NCBI GenBank assembly: GCA_029747015.1
Contig: JAKOGI010001570.1
Span: 149,148-213,147 of the forward strand
Origin: Carnegiea gigantea
Taxonomy: Eukaryota; Streptophyta; Magnoliopsida; Caryophyllales; Cactaceae
Length of the DNA: 64,000 bases
Reading direction: 5' to 3'
Shown here: one piece after another, positions 11,500-22,910 of the stretch
Layout of the letters: every line of letters begins with the position of its first letter
Numbering within the stretch: position 1 is the stretch's first letter
Notes under the pieces: generated by a model
The model's database searches: none
The model's input: only the letters and a program-made list of their open reading frames with translations
What the model was told of the DNA's origin: nothing
Program-made: the position numbers and the translations under genes

Positions 11500-11960
11500 A
11501 CCATGACCTCCCAAGTAATAAATGACATGCATCCATATGTAATATATCACAAAGTACCTCATCTTTAAAGTTACCAATTATGTATACAACTAAGGCTTGT
11601 TTGGTCACGTGAACCTTATTTTATTTCTTAAGCTATTGTATTAAACATCACCATGGATAGGGGACAATAGGTAGTTTAAGTTTATCAATTAAATGGATTG
11701 AACCAACATTAGTACAGCTTCCCCTATCTGTGATTGAACTATATACCTTGCCTTTAATCAGACACTGTGAGTGAAAGATGAGCACCCTTTGGCTTCCATC
11801 ATTTAGACTCTCCATGGTGTGTAGTACTCTCTTGACGACCAGAAACTCCGCAACTTTAAAAGCTAGGATAGTGGTCTCCTTCTCTTCTTTAGTTTCTTCT
11901 TCACTTCGCCCAATGACAATATGACCAATCTCCTTAATCCCTTTGACGGTGAGCGCTCTC
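11500..11960 (-). pseudogene. Family A aspartic protease, decayed
   Basis: Minus-strand reading gives IKGKVYSSITDRGSCTNVGS around 11,770-11,700, in the position of the D-(S/G)-G-(S/A) active-site loop of retrotransposon proteases, here DRGS. It is followed by a LIDKLKLP-like helix. It lies downstream of the gag zinc knuckle and upstream of RT, as expected. The enzyme would process the Gag-Pol polyprotein. The altered active-site triad and interruptions make this copy dead. Confidence 0.65.
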
Positions 11961-13000
11961 CTGTTTAGACATTTAGATTAGAAATAGCCATATCCTTGAC
12001 ATTTGAAACACCTCTCTCCATCAAGTTACTTGGGGAACTCCCCACCGTGGCCTTTACCTTTGTCTCAGCTTTGATCTCCTTTTCAATGGAATTCGGGTTT
12101 AGGGGTAGAATAGGGCTTGGATGGGACGTTAGGTCATGAGTAGGAGCCTATGAATGGCCTTTTGTTTTTTGCATACTTCTCCACTTAAATGGCCAGTTCA
12201 CAAACATCCTCAAAGCTCTAATATGGTTATAGATCGACCTTTTCAGCTATGCTTTAAGCTAGTCCCTTTAGGAACCTAACCACAGGTTGTTCTAGTTCCT
12301 CCTCCAATCTACTCCTAATCTTGAGTTTCTCAAACTCCCGGACATACTCCTCTACACTACTAATAGAGGGTGGAGATCTCCCTTATAAACCTCAAGCGGA
12401 AACCTCTTATTCATCAATTTCTTTAACTTGGACTAAGTTATGATATGTGACTTCCCTTCTTTGGTTCTTTGTCTTTTGGTACTTTTATACCAAAGAGATG
12501 CATATATCTTGACTTTAAGAATAGCTACTTTTTATCCGAATAGCCTTTAACCTCAAAGAATCATTATAAAGTTTGAATTCATTCTAAGTACACATTCGGC
12601 TTCAAAGCACCCTTAAATTCATGGGGATCAAACTTCACATCCCTTAAGTCATCTTTATTAGTTCTTAGTGGTCTTGTTCTCTCTCTAGGTGAATGTTCAT
12701 CCTGGGATAAAAAGGAACTATCTGGGGTTGGGGCATCCCTTTGCTGGCCATGCTCTCTCCTCCTACCTCCTTTGAGGTTATTCTTAAACCTCGTTAGAAT
12801 ATCAGCCAAGCTGGTAGTAAGGGGTTTGGATGTCCCTTTGGAGTTGGAGAATAGCATTTCCCCTCCCCAACTCATGGTTTTCCTTGAGACATCATCCCCT
12901 AGGGACCCTAGTTTGAGAAGGACCAACTTCCTCCTTCCCGGATATAGATTAGAAAGAAGGCTTAGGCTGTTTGAGGAGATTAAGGTTCTTCACAGCTAGT
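11961..13000 (-). pseudogene. Family A gag, decayed
   Basis: The best open stretch is 12,926-12,579. Its C-terminal part reads LRDVKFDPHEFKGALKPNVYLE, the start of the Ty3/gypsy gag capsid region, and the same block occurs at 20,135 on the plus strand. The middle is broken by stops and frameshifts. A CCHC zinc knuckle appears near 12,020-11,970 (CFKCQGYGYF followed by a later Cys, with a stop inside). Gag would form the virus-like particle. The primer site lies about 100 bp upstream at 13,106-13,117. Confidence 0.75.
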
Positions 13001-13105
13001 TTTGTGTTTTGGGCAAAATAGGCTCTTTACGACTACTGGAAACGTGACTTAAGATTAGGGGAAGATTACAGAGTAATGAAATAGTAAGTAAACTCACCAG
13101 GTTTA

Positions 13106-13117
13106 GTTCTAACACCA
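13106..13117 (-). other. Primer-binding site of family A element
   Basis: Minus-strand sense TGGTGTTAGAAC, a decayed form of the initiator-Met site TGGTATCAGAGC, three bases inside the 5' LTR. The same spacing occurs at 19,701 on the plus strand. Confidence 0.75.
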
Positions 13118-13120
13118 CTT

Positions 13121-14534
13121 TGATGTGTGAGTTTAGACAAGCACAAGCAAGGAGATCAATTTACAATCTGGCCAAGCTTGTGTTCTGGTTCAGCAATGGA
13201 GTGAATCAAGAATGGGAGATATGAATAGGATAAAGGCCATGCCACTGCCCAAACTAATTAAGGAATCCACCCTCCTAATCATAAAGGCCAAGCCACTAAA
13301 ATTTGGATTAAAGGAAACCACTCTAGTTGGCAACAAAATTCTGATTGTTAAACAGAGGTTTTGAGAATGTTCGTGATAAAACACGAAACTAAAGTTTTCA
13401 TTGATCAAATCTAATTACAATGAACAAGAAAGTAGCTAACATACATGTCACTAGCTAGCAAGTAAGTAAGCTAGTTCCTTTGCTAAACAAATCTAGCTTA
13501 ACTAAACTATTTTACAAAATAGGTTTAGCTTAAGCTAATTATACGCATGAGTCCAACTAATACAATATGTTTACAGCCAATCTAGAGCTAGACCATGATT
13601 AAGTAGCCTTAAACACACCACTTACACATAGCGGAGAGAGAAATAGTAGGCCGCATGTGGTCACTTTACCGTCGTCCAAGCCACGAGCAAGTGGATGTCA
13701 CTCCTTAAGCCAATGGGTCAAGTGGGCTTCCAAAGCTGTAAGGCTAGTAATGATGATGTTCCCGGACATTCAAGCAACTATGGAGGCAAGCAAAAAGGTC
13801 ATTGAACCCTTTCTACTAAAGAACACCTTAGTAAAGTAAAAACAACTTGTTTAAGCTTAATAAAGCTATATTAGCGCTGGAAATGATCAAGTTGGCTCCC
13901 TAACCTATACTTGACTTAGAACTAATTTTAATGCATAGCTGGGTTCTTGAGGATGTCAACACACATCCTAAATAGAAAAATTGGCCCTAAAATCAGGCTT
14001 AGGTGAGAGAACCAACCATTTACGCAAACCAGGTCTGGATTGGCTTTAAACTGCAATAGTTGACAAAAGGCTGCTGAAACTCCATGAAGAACTTATTATG
14101 ATTTGGATTTCTCTTCATGGATTGACACCTTAGGAAGTTGGCTATCATTCCATACAAAATGTCTAGTCCTAAATTAGACTTTAGGTGGTGATCCCACCTA
14201 ATCTTTCAATACAAGCATACTGGAATCTTTATAGTATATCATCACTGTATTGGACTAGTATAGCAAAATGCCTATAACTTAGACCAAAATTGAGTTTTCC
14301 TAGTGAAACTAGACATCTAAGGGAGTCCAGTAAAGTAGGAGCCATCCGCAGAATGTCTTGGAAACACCAAAAATTAGAATATCCAAAACTATGTTCAGTT
14401 CTGGATTGGAACAGAAGAACCAGGAATGAATCTGATTGACCATTGCTTGCTTACCTTAATCTTCTTGGACTTGATTAGTGTCATGGACATCATTTGGATT
14501 TAGAAAACTCAACTGAATGCCTCACTCTACATCA
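13121..14534 (-). mobile_element. 5' LTR of CRM-like family A, about 1.41 kb
   Basis: In minus-strand sense it starts TGATGTAGAGTGAGG and ends CACACATCA next to the primer site. The outer 600 bp align with the truncated 3' LTR at 8,073-8,660. The inner end aligns with the plus-strand LTR fragment before 19,697, for example the block GGATTCCTT...TTGGG...CCTTTATCC. The small open frames inside are not genes. Confidence 0.75.
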
Positions 14535-14833
14535 CGTAGGCTTATAAAGGGGTCTAGATGTTATAAAGGTTTGTTTACTAAGAATAAAATTGTTGTTTTG
14601 ATTTGATTTTTGAAATCTGTTTAGGGAAAAGTAAAGTTGCTAGCAAGTATCATAACTAAAATTAACAAAAGCTGAATTGCAATTATTAAGAAAATGCATT
14701 ATTTAAATCTAGTTATAAACTTACAAGGACAACCAATGAAACATGGACCTAAGTACAGGAGAGGTTTTCTACAGGATCCTAAGTAGTCATTTGTGTAATG
14801 ACCACATGAGTCCATTAATTTACTACTAAAGAT
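14535..14833. other. No feature recognised
   Basis: AT-rich flank between the family A 5' LTR and a MITE. Confidence 0.4.
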
Positions 14834-15142
14834 CTAGGAGGTGTTTGGTAAATAGCTTTTTGAAGAGCTTTGTTGACCAAAATTAGATGTTTGACCAAGT
14901 AAAAAAGCTAATCTGGGTGTTTGGTGAAAGAGCATTTTGGAAGAGCTTTTCGGGTCTAAAAAGCTAATTGAAAAAGCTAATTCCATGAGCTTTTTGGAAT
15001 AGTTTTTGAAGAATTAGTCTTTTATCTCATAACTTTATCAGAAACAGCTAATTTTACCAAACAGTTTTTCAACAAAAAGCTAATACAAACAGCTAACTCA
15101 AACAGCTAACAGCTAATAACTGTTTGCCAAAAAGGGCCCTAG
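14834..15142. mobile_element. hAT-type MITE, about 300 bp
   Basis: The left end reads GGAGGTGTTTGGTAAATAGC. The right end, reverse-complemented, reads GGGCCCTTTTTGGCAAACAG, an imperfect terminal inverted repeat of the GTGTTTGG type common in plant hAT MITEs. The interior holds many copies of AGCTAA in both orientations, which resembles the subterminal repeats bound by hAT transposases. No coding capacity. An 8-bp target duplication could not be resolved, so the exact ends are uncertain by a few bases. Confidence 0.6.
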
Positions 15143-16499
15143 ACTCGCAGCAAAAGTATTACTTCAGAAGAAATGCACCTAAAGATTGCCCATCATTATT
15201 GAGAATATTTACTTATTGTATCAAAAACAAATACTACAACATGCAAAATAATTAGCCCATGCAAATAAAGTTTATTCTTTTATATGCCAATTATACAAGA
15301 GAAGTGATAGCTTTAAAGAATTACATACTAACTATAAATGGAATTTAAATGAAAATGGAAATGTAAAAGAGAGAGAAGATTAGGAAAAATAGCAGGCTTG
15401 CACATTGCCTACCTTAAAAATTGAAAAACTTACAATATGTTATTGAAAAGCTTCTTTATCAAGGAATTCAATAATTTGGATTCAATGATGACTTCGTCCT
15501 TATATAGGGTGTTAAAATAGGCAAGAATCACTCCCAAATTCAAGCCTTTATGAATTAGGTTTGTTTTGATTTTTTTTGGCGTTCATTTAACCCTTTTATG
15601 GGTTCAACAAGGGATATTGCATGGAGACATATCAAGGTAACATGAATAGGATCAGACCAATTAATCAAATCTATCCATTTGAGAAATAGTCACGTTTACT
15701 ATCCAATTAACCTATCAACTTTCTTGGAGCACTAAATGAGGCGAGAATAATTATGAAATTCAAGCTTTTTATGGCTCATGATAGACCTACTATATGGCCC
15801 ATATTCTTCATTTCCCACAAATGCACATGTCCAAAACCTGCCTAAACATCGTAGTACACCCCTCCAAGAGTCCAGGGCTGTATGCTATCCAACCATAGAA
15901 CAGTCCAACAGCAAGCATGCTTTAACTTTGATACATTACAATAAGAGGATGGACAAAATCAAAAGGTAAAATTGGGGATGAGACAAAGTTTAGGATGTCT
16001 TCTTCCCATGGAATCTAGAATCACACAACTTAGACATCATTTAGTCGCTCAAATGCAAGATAGAACTCAAATGGTCAAAAATATCCAAGAGATTCTGAAT
16101 GTACCTATTCTTGTGAGCTTCATTATACAAGATTAATTTGCATTTAGGGATATACAAATTTAATTTTAGGCAACCCTGGTGAGTTAAATTCAAGGACATC
16201 AAAGATAATTGAAGCCCATCCAAGTGTCAACAAGCATAAAAGAAGCATTTTAGAAAATTGTTTGTCCAACCCTAATTTGGACCATCTGAATTGTTCAGCC
16301 CATTTTTGTCAAATGGTTGGGCTAAATCTAGTGCAACTTTTCTTATACGAAAATAAAATATGATTCCTATTGCATTAATTTTAGATCAGAAGTAAGAAGT
16401 TATGCCTTATTGAATCAAACCCTGCTACAGCATGCTCCCATGGATTAAGTGCACAACCACTAGTGTTAAAGCTTTTTTAACCAATCCTATGGTGGGAAT
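15143..16499. other. No gene recognised
   Basis: AT-rich DNA without convincing coding signal. Open frames at 15,778-15,969 (+) and 16,041-16,223 (-) have no recognisable motif. The right part may already belong to the LTR that precedes the primer site at 16,993. Confidence 0.4.
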
Positions 16500-16990
16500 T
16501 CAAGATAACAAGTCTCCAAGATGATAAGAACAAGCTTTAAAGCCTGGTTATCTGTCTTGCATTGTCTTGTTATCAATTTATTTGGTAACTAGTTTCTTAT
16601 ATTTTCGATGTTAGTCTAACAAGTTGTATTTTTATATTTTCCTACGTATGCTGGTTTCCAAGAGTAATATTAGTTGTCTACAAGTTTCACTCAAGCTAAG
16701 TTGTAAGATCAATTGTGAGTTTATAAATGAACTTATACTTGGCTCTACTTGCTTATCTTTACTTTTGGCAGAGTAAAGAGGTGTTTGAGTGACTCTTGAT
16801 CTTCTTGGTAGTGTATCTTATTCTTGCAGAGGACTAAGGCCCCTAGACTTGTTTCAGGTGGTGTCTTATCTTAGATCATCCTAGTTTATCCACTTGGTAT
16901 TCGATTTTTAGTTGCAAGATGCTTGCTATTTGAGAGCGTGTGTTGACTTGAATTTGTGATTTAGTTGTAAGCCTCACTTGGAACATTATA
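16500..16990 (+). mobile_element. 3' part of a 5' LTR upstream of a gag-protease remnant
   Basis: Inferred from position: this sequence runs directly into a primer-binding site at 16,993. The start of the LTR cannot be fixed because no second copy is in the window. Confidence 0.4.
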
Positions 16991-16992
16991 TT

Positions 16993-17004
16993 TGATATCA
17001 GAGC
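16993..17004 (+). other. Primer-binding site (initiator-Met type)
   Basis: TGATATCAGAGC, one base from the canonical TGGTATCAGAGC. Confidence 0.75.
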
Positions 17005-17079
17005 TCTTGGCTAACCACCCTAAGCTAAAGTTCCCAATCCCAAACACAAAACTAGTCCATAAAAAACCCATTTGTATTT

Positions 17080-18475
17080 CCCTTAATATGAGTGGTACTA
17101 AAACATTTGAAGAGAGGTTTAAAAACCTTATGAAGAGTCCCGAATAAGGTCATAAAATAAGCATTTAAGGAAGCAACTTGCTGATTCTATCGAAAATAAA
17201 AGATGTAATCTTAAGATTCTCCTCTTTACTCTCTAAGTCCTTTTGAATCACAAGGAGAAAATAAATGAAAGTAATCCATTTGCCTTCTCTACTGAAGCTA
17301 AATGTAGGACCGCAAGAAGAAACCAAGGAGTTTTGCCCATATTGAAGAAATTAATGTTGACATCCCATAGTCTGAAGGTCATTCGGATCTAGATGAGTTC
17401 TTGGAGTGGCTTCAAAGGATGGAGAGAATATTTGATTATAAGGGTGCACATAATCACAAGAAGGTCAAACTAGTGACACTCAAACTAAAGAAGTATGCTT
17501 CCTTATAATGGGAAAGCATTGTCAAGAAGAGAGTACAGAAGGACAAAAGCAAGAGTAAGAGATGCAAGAAAATGAAAGCAAAATTGAAAGATTGATTCCT
17601 ACCTCCATCATATCTCTAAGACAACTATTCTAAATCCACATCTTCAGCATAGCAATTTGAGTGCGGAAGAGTAAACAAGGGAGTTCAAGAAATTCCTCAT
17701 AAAATGTGACATTTAAGAGAGTGAGTGAAGACCAAACTATTATGAGATACTTGGTCGGCCATGATCCTAGATGTGCTAATATTGTTAAACTTCAACAAAA
17801 TTCTTCCTTCGATGATGTTTACGTATTATCCAATAGAATTGAGCAACAAAAGAAAAGCAAACACCTTAATCAAGATCTTCCTAAAGAAGACAACCTTTTC
17901 AATGAGGGGAGCACTTCCTTTTCCCCTGAACATATTGCCCATACTTCTATTCACCTGTAAAAGACCCAAGCCATACTAAGTAACCCTTAATTTAAGCTTA
18001 ATGCCCTCAGATTGCGTTATAAATGTCAAGGACTTGGTTGTATTGCCTCGGAATATCCAATCAAAGAGTAATCTCCTTAGTCGATTTCATCCAACACATG
18101 CAAGGGGAGGAAGAGAAAGACCTCTGCTTGATGGAAGGGGTAGAAGAATATGTGGAAGTGGTGGATGATGGAGAACTTTTGATGGTAACAAAGACACTTA
18201 GTTGTGTAAAGATGCCTAAGGAGGAAGAATAAAGATAGAGCATTTTCTATACTAGGTGCACCATTCATGGGAAAGTTAGCATGGTGATCATTGATGGAGG
18301 GAGTTGTGAATATATTGCCCCTACCTTGGTAGAAGAGCTCCAGATCAAATTCAAGCTGCTTCCTCAACCTTACTCCATCCAACAGTTAATTAAGATAAAA
18401 GTCTCCTTGTAAACTCTAGGCGCTTACTTTCTTTGTCAATCAAAAAGAACTATCAAGATGAAGTTGATGGATGCA
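17080..18475 (+). pseudogene. Chromovirus gag and protease, truncated
   Basis: Reading across frames, a capsid-region block is found near 17,370-17,600 (LDEFLEWLQRMERIFDY, then KKVKLVTLKLKKYASL). A C-terminal capsid part follows at 17,706-17,960 (TIMRYLVGHDPRCANIV, then SSFDDVYVLSNRIEQQ). A damaged zinc knuckle lies near 18,015-18,060, where Cys 1 reads YKCQGLGCIASEY. The protease active site lies near 18,280-18,310 (VSMVIIDGGSCEYIAPTLVEEL). The sequence stops at 18,475, where an LTR fragment in the other orientation begins. Related gag copies are at 20,135 and 49,970. RT, RNase H and integrase are absent. Confidence 0.75.
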
Positions 18476-19235
18476 TGTATAAACTCAACTAACACTCAAA
18501 GGAATACAAAGTTTAGCTAAGTACAAACTAAACTCAGCATGAGTTTGAAAGTGAATCCGTAAACAATGTAAGTGAAATGGGATGAATCTAAGCTTGTTTC
18601 TTGGATACAGAAACACCACCAAGAACATGATTGGGGCCCTTAACCTCAACTAGGATACAGAAACATCACCTATTTAAGAGTTAAGACTCACTTAAACACC
18701 ACCTAACTCAGCCTAAGTTATGATGAGCAAGTTGAGTATTTTGGTTTTAGCAAAGATGCAAAGGTTAACTTCTCATTCAATTCTAAACATTCTGGTTACA
18801 AAAGTGAGCTACTTGCCTTGCTTATAGATGTCCCTTGCTACCTAGGAAAGGATTAGAGGTTTCTTTATACTTGGAAAACCTCTAGCTACGCTTAAAACTA
18901 GCTTACATTCGGTTTAAGTACAAAGTAGAGTGCTTACCCAAGTTAATTAGGCCCTAAATTGACTGTTAGTACTTTACGATGGGTTTTCCCTATGGTGAGG
19001 GTTTCGTGACCAACATACTTGTCTCCTTGTCTTCTTAGATGACCAAAAACATCATCATGGGAGATTTGCAGCTTTGGAAGGCAAGTTGGCTAATGGGTAA
19101 AGAAAGAAAGATCTAGTTGCATTTCTAATTGGGAAGCCGAAAAGAAACCAGTAGTAGCAGCCATTTTCTTTCTCATTCATATGCAAATGGACTTCTTAGT
19201 GTTAATTAAACATGTTCAAGCTTGAGTTCAGCATA
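18476..19235 (-). mobile_element. Family C LTR fragment (minus orientation)
   Basis: Its reverse complement aligns with 48,780-49,540: AATGGCTGCT, GCTAGTTTTAAGC, AACCTCTAATCCTT and TCTTGGTGGTGTTTCTGTATC occur in the same order. It starts TGTATAAACTC at 18,476, which would be the LTR 3' terminus. The right boundary is approximate, because plus-strand family A LTR sequence takes over near 19,235. Confidence 0.6.
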
Positions 19236-19697
19236 ATTTCTCATGTACTAACTAGAATTACTTTTGTAATTAGCTTAGTAAGCTTGTTAATTGTATTTTG
19301 ATTGGCCTAAGCTTTTTTAGAGGTTTCCTAACTAGAAATAAACCTTCCAGTTGGCAGTAAGGCTTGGACAAAACTTTAAAAGTCCTCCACTACTTGTTTT
19401 GTAAACATATTTGGATGAATATCAAGCAAAGTTTTGTGTTTATCTCAAAACACGTCCTAAATCTCAATTAAACAATTGCTTTTAGGTTGCTTAGTGAGTG
19501 CTTTCCTTTAATCTGAAGTCGGTGGTTGAGCCTTTAGAGTTTAGAGGTGGATTCCTTCTTAGATTGGGTGGCGACATTACCTTTATCCCTTGTATATCTT
19601 ATTGAATTGCGTGAGACGGTATTAGAGCTCCATAAATCTAGCCCACAAACCATATTACAAAGCTACAATGCTTGAGTTCCATTAAGTTCATGCATCA
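19236..19697 (+). mobile_element. 3' end of a family A 5' LTR (plus orientation)
   Basis: Aligns with the reverse complement of 13,121-13,560: TTTCCTTTAATC, GGATTCCTT, TTGGGTGGCGACAT and CCTTTATCC occur in the same order. It ends ATGCATCA, three bases before a perfect primer site. The 5' half of this LTR is missing. Confidence 0.65.
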
Positions 19698-19700
19698 AAG

Positions 19701-19712
19701 TGGTATCAGAGC
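19701..19712 (+). other. Primer-binding site, perfect initiator-Met match
   Basis: TGGTATCAGAGC. It marks the start of the internal region of a plus-strand CRM-like element. Confidence 0.9.
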
Positions 19713-19962
19713 ACAACCTAGTGAGTACTTCTCACACTGTTTCACTGAGTTTATTATCTCAATTATTCTTGTCCATGTTCCTTTAAGCTTACAAAGGCCC
19801 AAGTCACCCCATACACAATCCTAACTACAAAAGAACCAAGCTCCTTAAAAACAATCTCTTTTGAAATCCTGTCTATGTCCAAAGAAGAAGAAAGTAGTAC
19901 ACCCTAACTAAGGGTCCCTAGAGGACTTAATCTTAAACAAGCCTATGAGTTAGGGAGGGGGA

Positions 19963-20915
19963 ATGTCATCTATTAACTCCAACAAAACTACTAGACTATA
20001 TCCATTGAGGTTGAAGATAAAGGAGGAACTGTGGTTCTCAAAAGAGGAACTCCAGTCCACCCCACTCATCTTCTTCCAAAGATGATGAGCCACTAAGGAG
20101 GAGAAGGAGACCTTCTAGGCAGCCACCAGATGACTTGAGAGATATGAAATTTGACCCTCCTGAGTTTAGGGGTACTTTAAACCTGGACCTTTATCTTGAA
20201 TGGATCCAATCCGTAGATCAATTCTTTAACAGTAAGGAGTATTCAGATGAGAAAGCATTCAAGATTATTGTCCCTAAACTTAAGAAGTATGCCTCACTTT
20301 GGTTTGAGAACATCAAAAGGCAAAGAGCTATGATGAGGAAGTTATAGATTAGAATTTGGTCTAAGCTCAAGAAACTAATGCATAAACGGTTTCTTCTAGA
20401 TAATGATAAGCCTGATCTTTACCGAAGTGTGGAGGAATACATCTAAGAGTTTGAGCAACTTTGGGGTGGAAGTGGCTTAGAAGAGGAACCAGACTACACC
20501 ATGGCTACATTTCTAAGAGGCCTTGATTCAAGCATAGTTGAGAAGGTTGAGTTGTAGACTTATTGGACATTTGAGGATGTCTATAAACTGGTCATCAAGG
20601 AGAGGAAACATTCAAAGAACAAGAGACTCTTTTCTAATTCTTACTCATGGCCAAATACTCAAACCAAGCCTTGTGCTGCTTCTAAGTCCGAGACTCTTCC
20701 AAAGGGGGACAAAAGCAAGGATAAAGGCAAAGGAGTTGTCAAAGAGTTCCCTAAGAAGGGTAATGGCAAAAAGGTGCTTTAAGTGCTAAGGTTATGGCTA
20801 TTTCAAAGCTGATTGTCCAAACAAAAGGACACTCACCATCAAGAACATTGAGGAGATTTATCAGATCACCATAGAAGCAAGAGAGGAAGATGAAGAAATT
20901 GAGGAAAACGCTACT
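19963..20915 (+). pseudogene. CRM-like gag, broken; interrupted by a solo LTR
   Basis: An ATG at 19,963 opens a short N-terminal frame. The best open part is 20,135-20,347: MRDMKFDPPEFRGTLN, DLYLEWIQSVDQFF, KYASLWFENIKRQ, which is the gag capsid start also seen in reverse at 12,600. Frameshifts and a stop within the zinc knuckle follow (RCFKC, then stop, then GYGYFKADCPNKR near 20,770-20,825). An acidic stretch (EEDEEIEEN) leads to 20,915, where a solo LTR is inserted. The coding sequence resumes at 22,591. Gag would package the RNA; this copy is dead. Confidence 0.8.
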
Positions 20916-22585
20916 TGTTCTTACCAAAAATGACCTATTTTTGGGGTACTTTTACACCTGTTTTATGCTCGTTTTTATCGTATTTTTAAGGTTTTTAACT
21001 GATTTTATTTATTTTACAGGTTTTGAATAATTTCGAATAAATAGCCAAAAAAATGCGAGAAAATGGGAAAAATATCGGAAATGAAGAACCAGGCTAAACT
21101 GACTCGAACCCAAACCTTCAGCCCGTTTTCTTTTTAGCCCAAATGCAAAATAAAGAAAACCGGTCCCAAAAAAATAGAAAAAATCGGTTCAGCTCCACCA
21201 GCCGCCCTTACGTGACCTACACATGACCCTGCTAATACCCCCCTCCCCTTCGCACTCTCTCTCTCCTCTCTGTTAAGGAAACCCGAAACCTCAAACCCAG
21301 CAAACCCAACCCCAACCTCCATCACCCACCATCTCTCTTTCTCATCTCCTCTCTCTCTCTAACTCGAACACCTCACACATCCACCATCATCTTCATCCGT
21401 GATTCAAGCACAGGGCGCCAGCATAGCACACAGCTTGCTCCATCTCCACCATCCACGATACCCACGAATCGAAGGGTCGAAATTGAAGCAGCGTTCGGGT
21501 ATAAATTCAAGCCACCGACGCCATTGAAGGGAAGCTAGGTAATTCTAGGGTTAGAGTAGGTTTAATTTCAGTTTTAGGTCTAGGTTTAGTTTCGTTTTCG
21601 TTCCCATTATTCAAATTTCAGGGTTAATTTCGAATTAGGGTTTAGTTTTAGATCAGTTTTTGGGTTTGAATTTCATGTAAAAGTACTGCAATTTTGAATT
21701 TGCCAGTAGTAGTTCCCAATCTTAGTTTGATTTTGCGAGAATTGGATACGATGGAGCTTGCTTCTGGGTCGTGAATGTCAAATTCAAACCCTCGCCTGTT
21801 CTGGTTTGGCTTTGCTGCCTTGTTTCAATTCCGTTTTACCCCCTCCCTTCCTACTCGGTTCATGTTCTGCTTTAGGCTCGTTAATCTCAGTTTCAAGTTA
21901 ATCCTGGTGATGTTCATTTCAATTCATGCTATTTGTAATAAGATTCCACTATTTTATCTAGTTTGGGTCGAATTTGCCTGTACATAGGGTGGTTATTCTC
22001 AATTGATTGCTGAATTCCAATTCGAGCTGGTTTAGAGTTATTATGCTCAATTTTCTTCGTACTGGTTGAATTCCAAAATCCTGGTGATGTGTTTACTGCG
22101 TTAAGCTTTGGTGTGGTTAACAAACAGCAATCCTGTTTAGAGTAGCGGATGATGAGTTATGCTGCGTTGATTAATAAGCTAGGGTTGATTTCGTGGTTGG
22201 GAAGTGCTGGTTGTGATAAATTGACTGTTGGTGAGGAATGATGTTGGCTAGTTTTGGTAGTGCTTTGATTTTGATTGAGTTGAATGATGATTAGTGTTAA
22301 CTATAGGCTTTTAATTGCTTTAAATTAGAGGTTAAACAGATCCTAGGTTTCGATCTTAGTTGAATAACGTTGCTTGCATAGTCTTCCTAAAATGTTTTGT
22401 TGAGTTGAATTAGGATGTTAGATTGCTTTAAATAATTTCATTTAGTTTAGTGTAGCTAATTAGTCAATCCTCACTTTTTATGACCTAAAACTCTTCCATC
22501 GTCCCTGTGGAGACGACCCTCAAATACTACAGCGAGAGCTGTACGCTTGCGGCACTTTTATTTAAACTCTCAATTTTTCCCAACA
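20916..22585 (+). mobile_element. Solo LTR, Athila/Tat-type, 1,670 bp, TSD CTACT
   Basis: Starts TGTTCTTACC and ends TTTTTCCCAACA. The 5-bp flanks are identical: CTACT at 20,911-20,915 and again at 22,586-22,590. Removing the element rejoins the gag and protease frame of the host element. The interior has a CT-rich, more GC-rich leader-like part at 21,240-21,530 ending in a possible splice donor (GAAGCTAG|GTAATT). Near the 3' end is a CCCTGTGGAGACGACC block, which resembles the U5 of Athila/Tat LTRs. No internal region or second LTR remains, so it arose by LTR-LTR recombination. Confidence 0.85.
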
Positions 22586-22590
22586 CTACT

Positions 22591-22910
22591 GTTTTAGCTC
22601 ATAATATGGGGGAACTCCTTGTACTTTAAAGGATTTGCTATGGGGGGTTCAAAGGAAGAAAGCCAAATGGAGCATGTCTTTCATTCACGGTGTACCATCC
22701 AAGGCAAGCTATATGTAGCTTGATTATAGATCGAGGAAGTTCTGTTAATGTTACTTCGATGCATTTGACTAAAAAACTTAAGCTGCTTATTGTTTAACAT
22801 GCATGGCCCTATTCACTCCAATGGCTTAAAAAGGGGAATGAAGTTCATGGACTAAACTAGCCCTAGTTGCTTATTCCATTGGTTAATTTTAAAAATGAGG
22901 TACTTTGTGG
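22591..22910 (+). pseudogene. CRM-like protease, continuation of the gag interrupted at 20,915
   Basis: Translation with frame changes gives the sequence before and within the protease: a FTVYHPRQAICSLIIDRGSS stretch near 22,680-22,745 carries the DRGS active-site position, followed by VNVTSMHLTKKLKL and later NEVLCGYI near 22,890. The same region occurs at 50,890-51,100 with DGSS. The match ends near 22,910, where a different (Athila/Tat-like) sequence begins without a visible target duplication, so this is a recombination or deletion join. Confidence 0.65.

Noticed and set aside
18471..19694. ATGCA at 18,471-18,475 and 19,690-19,694 as a target duplication around one LTR
   Set aside because: The right ATGCA is part of the family A LTR end next to its primer site, and the two halves align to different LTR families in opposite orientations.
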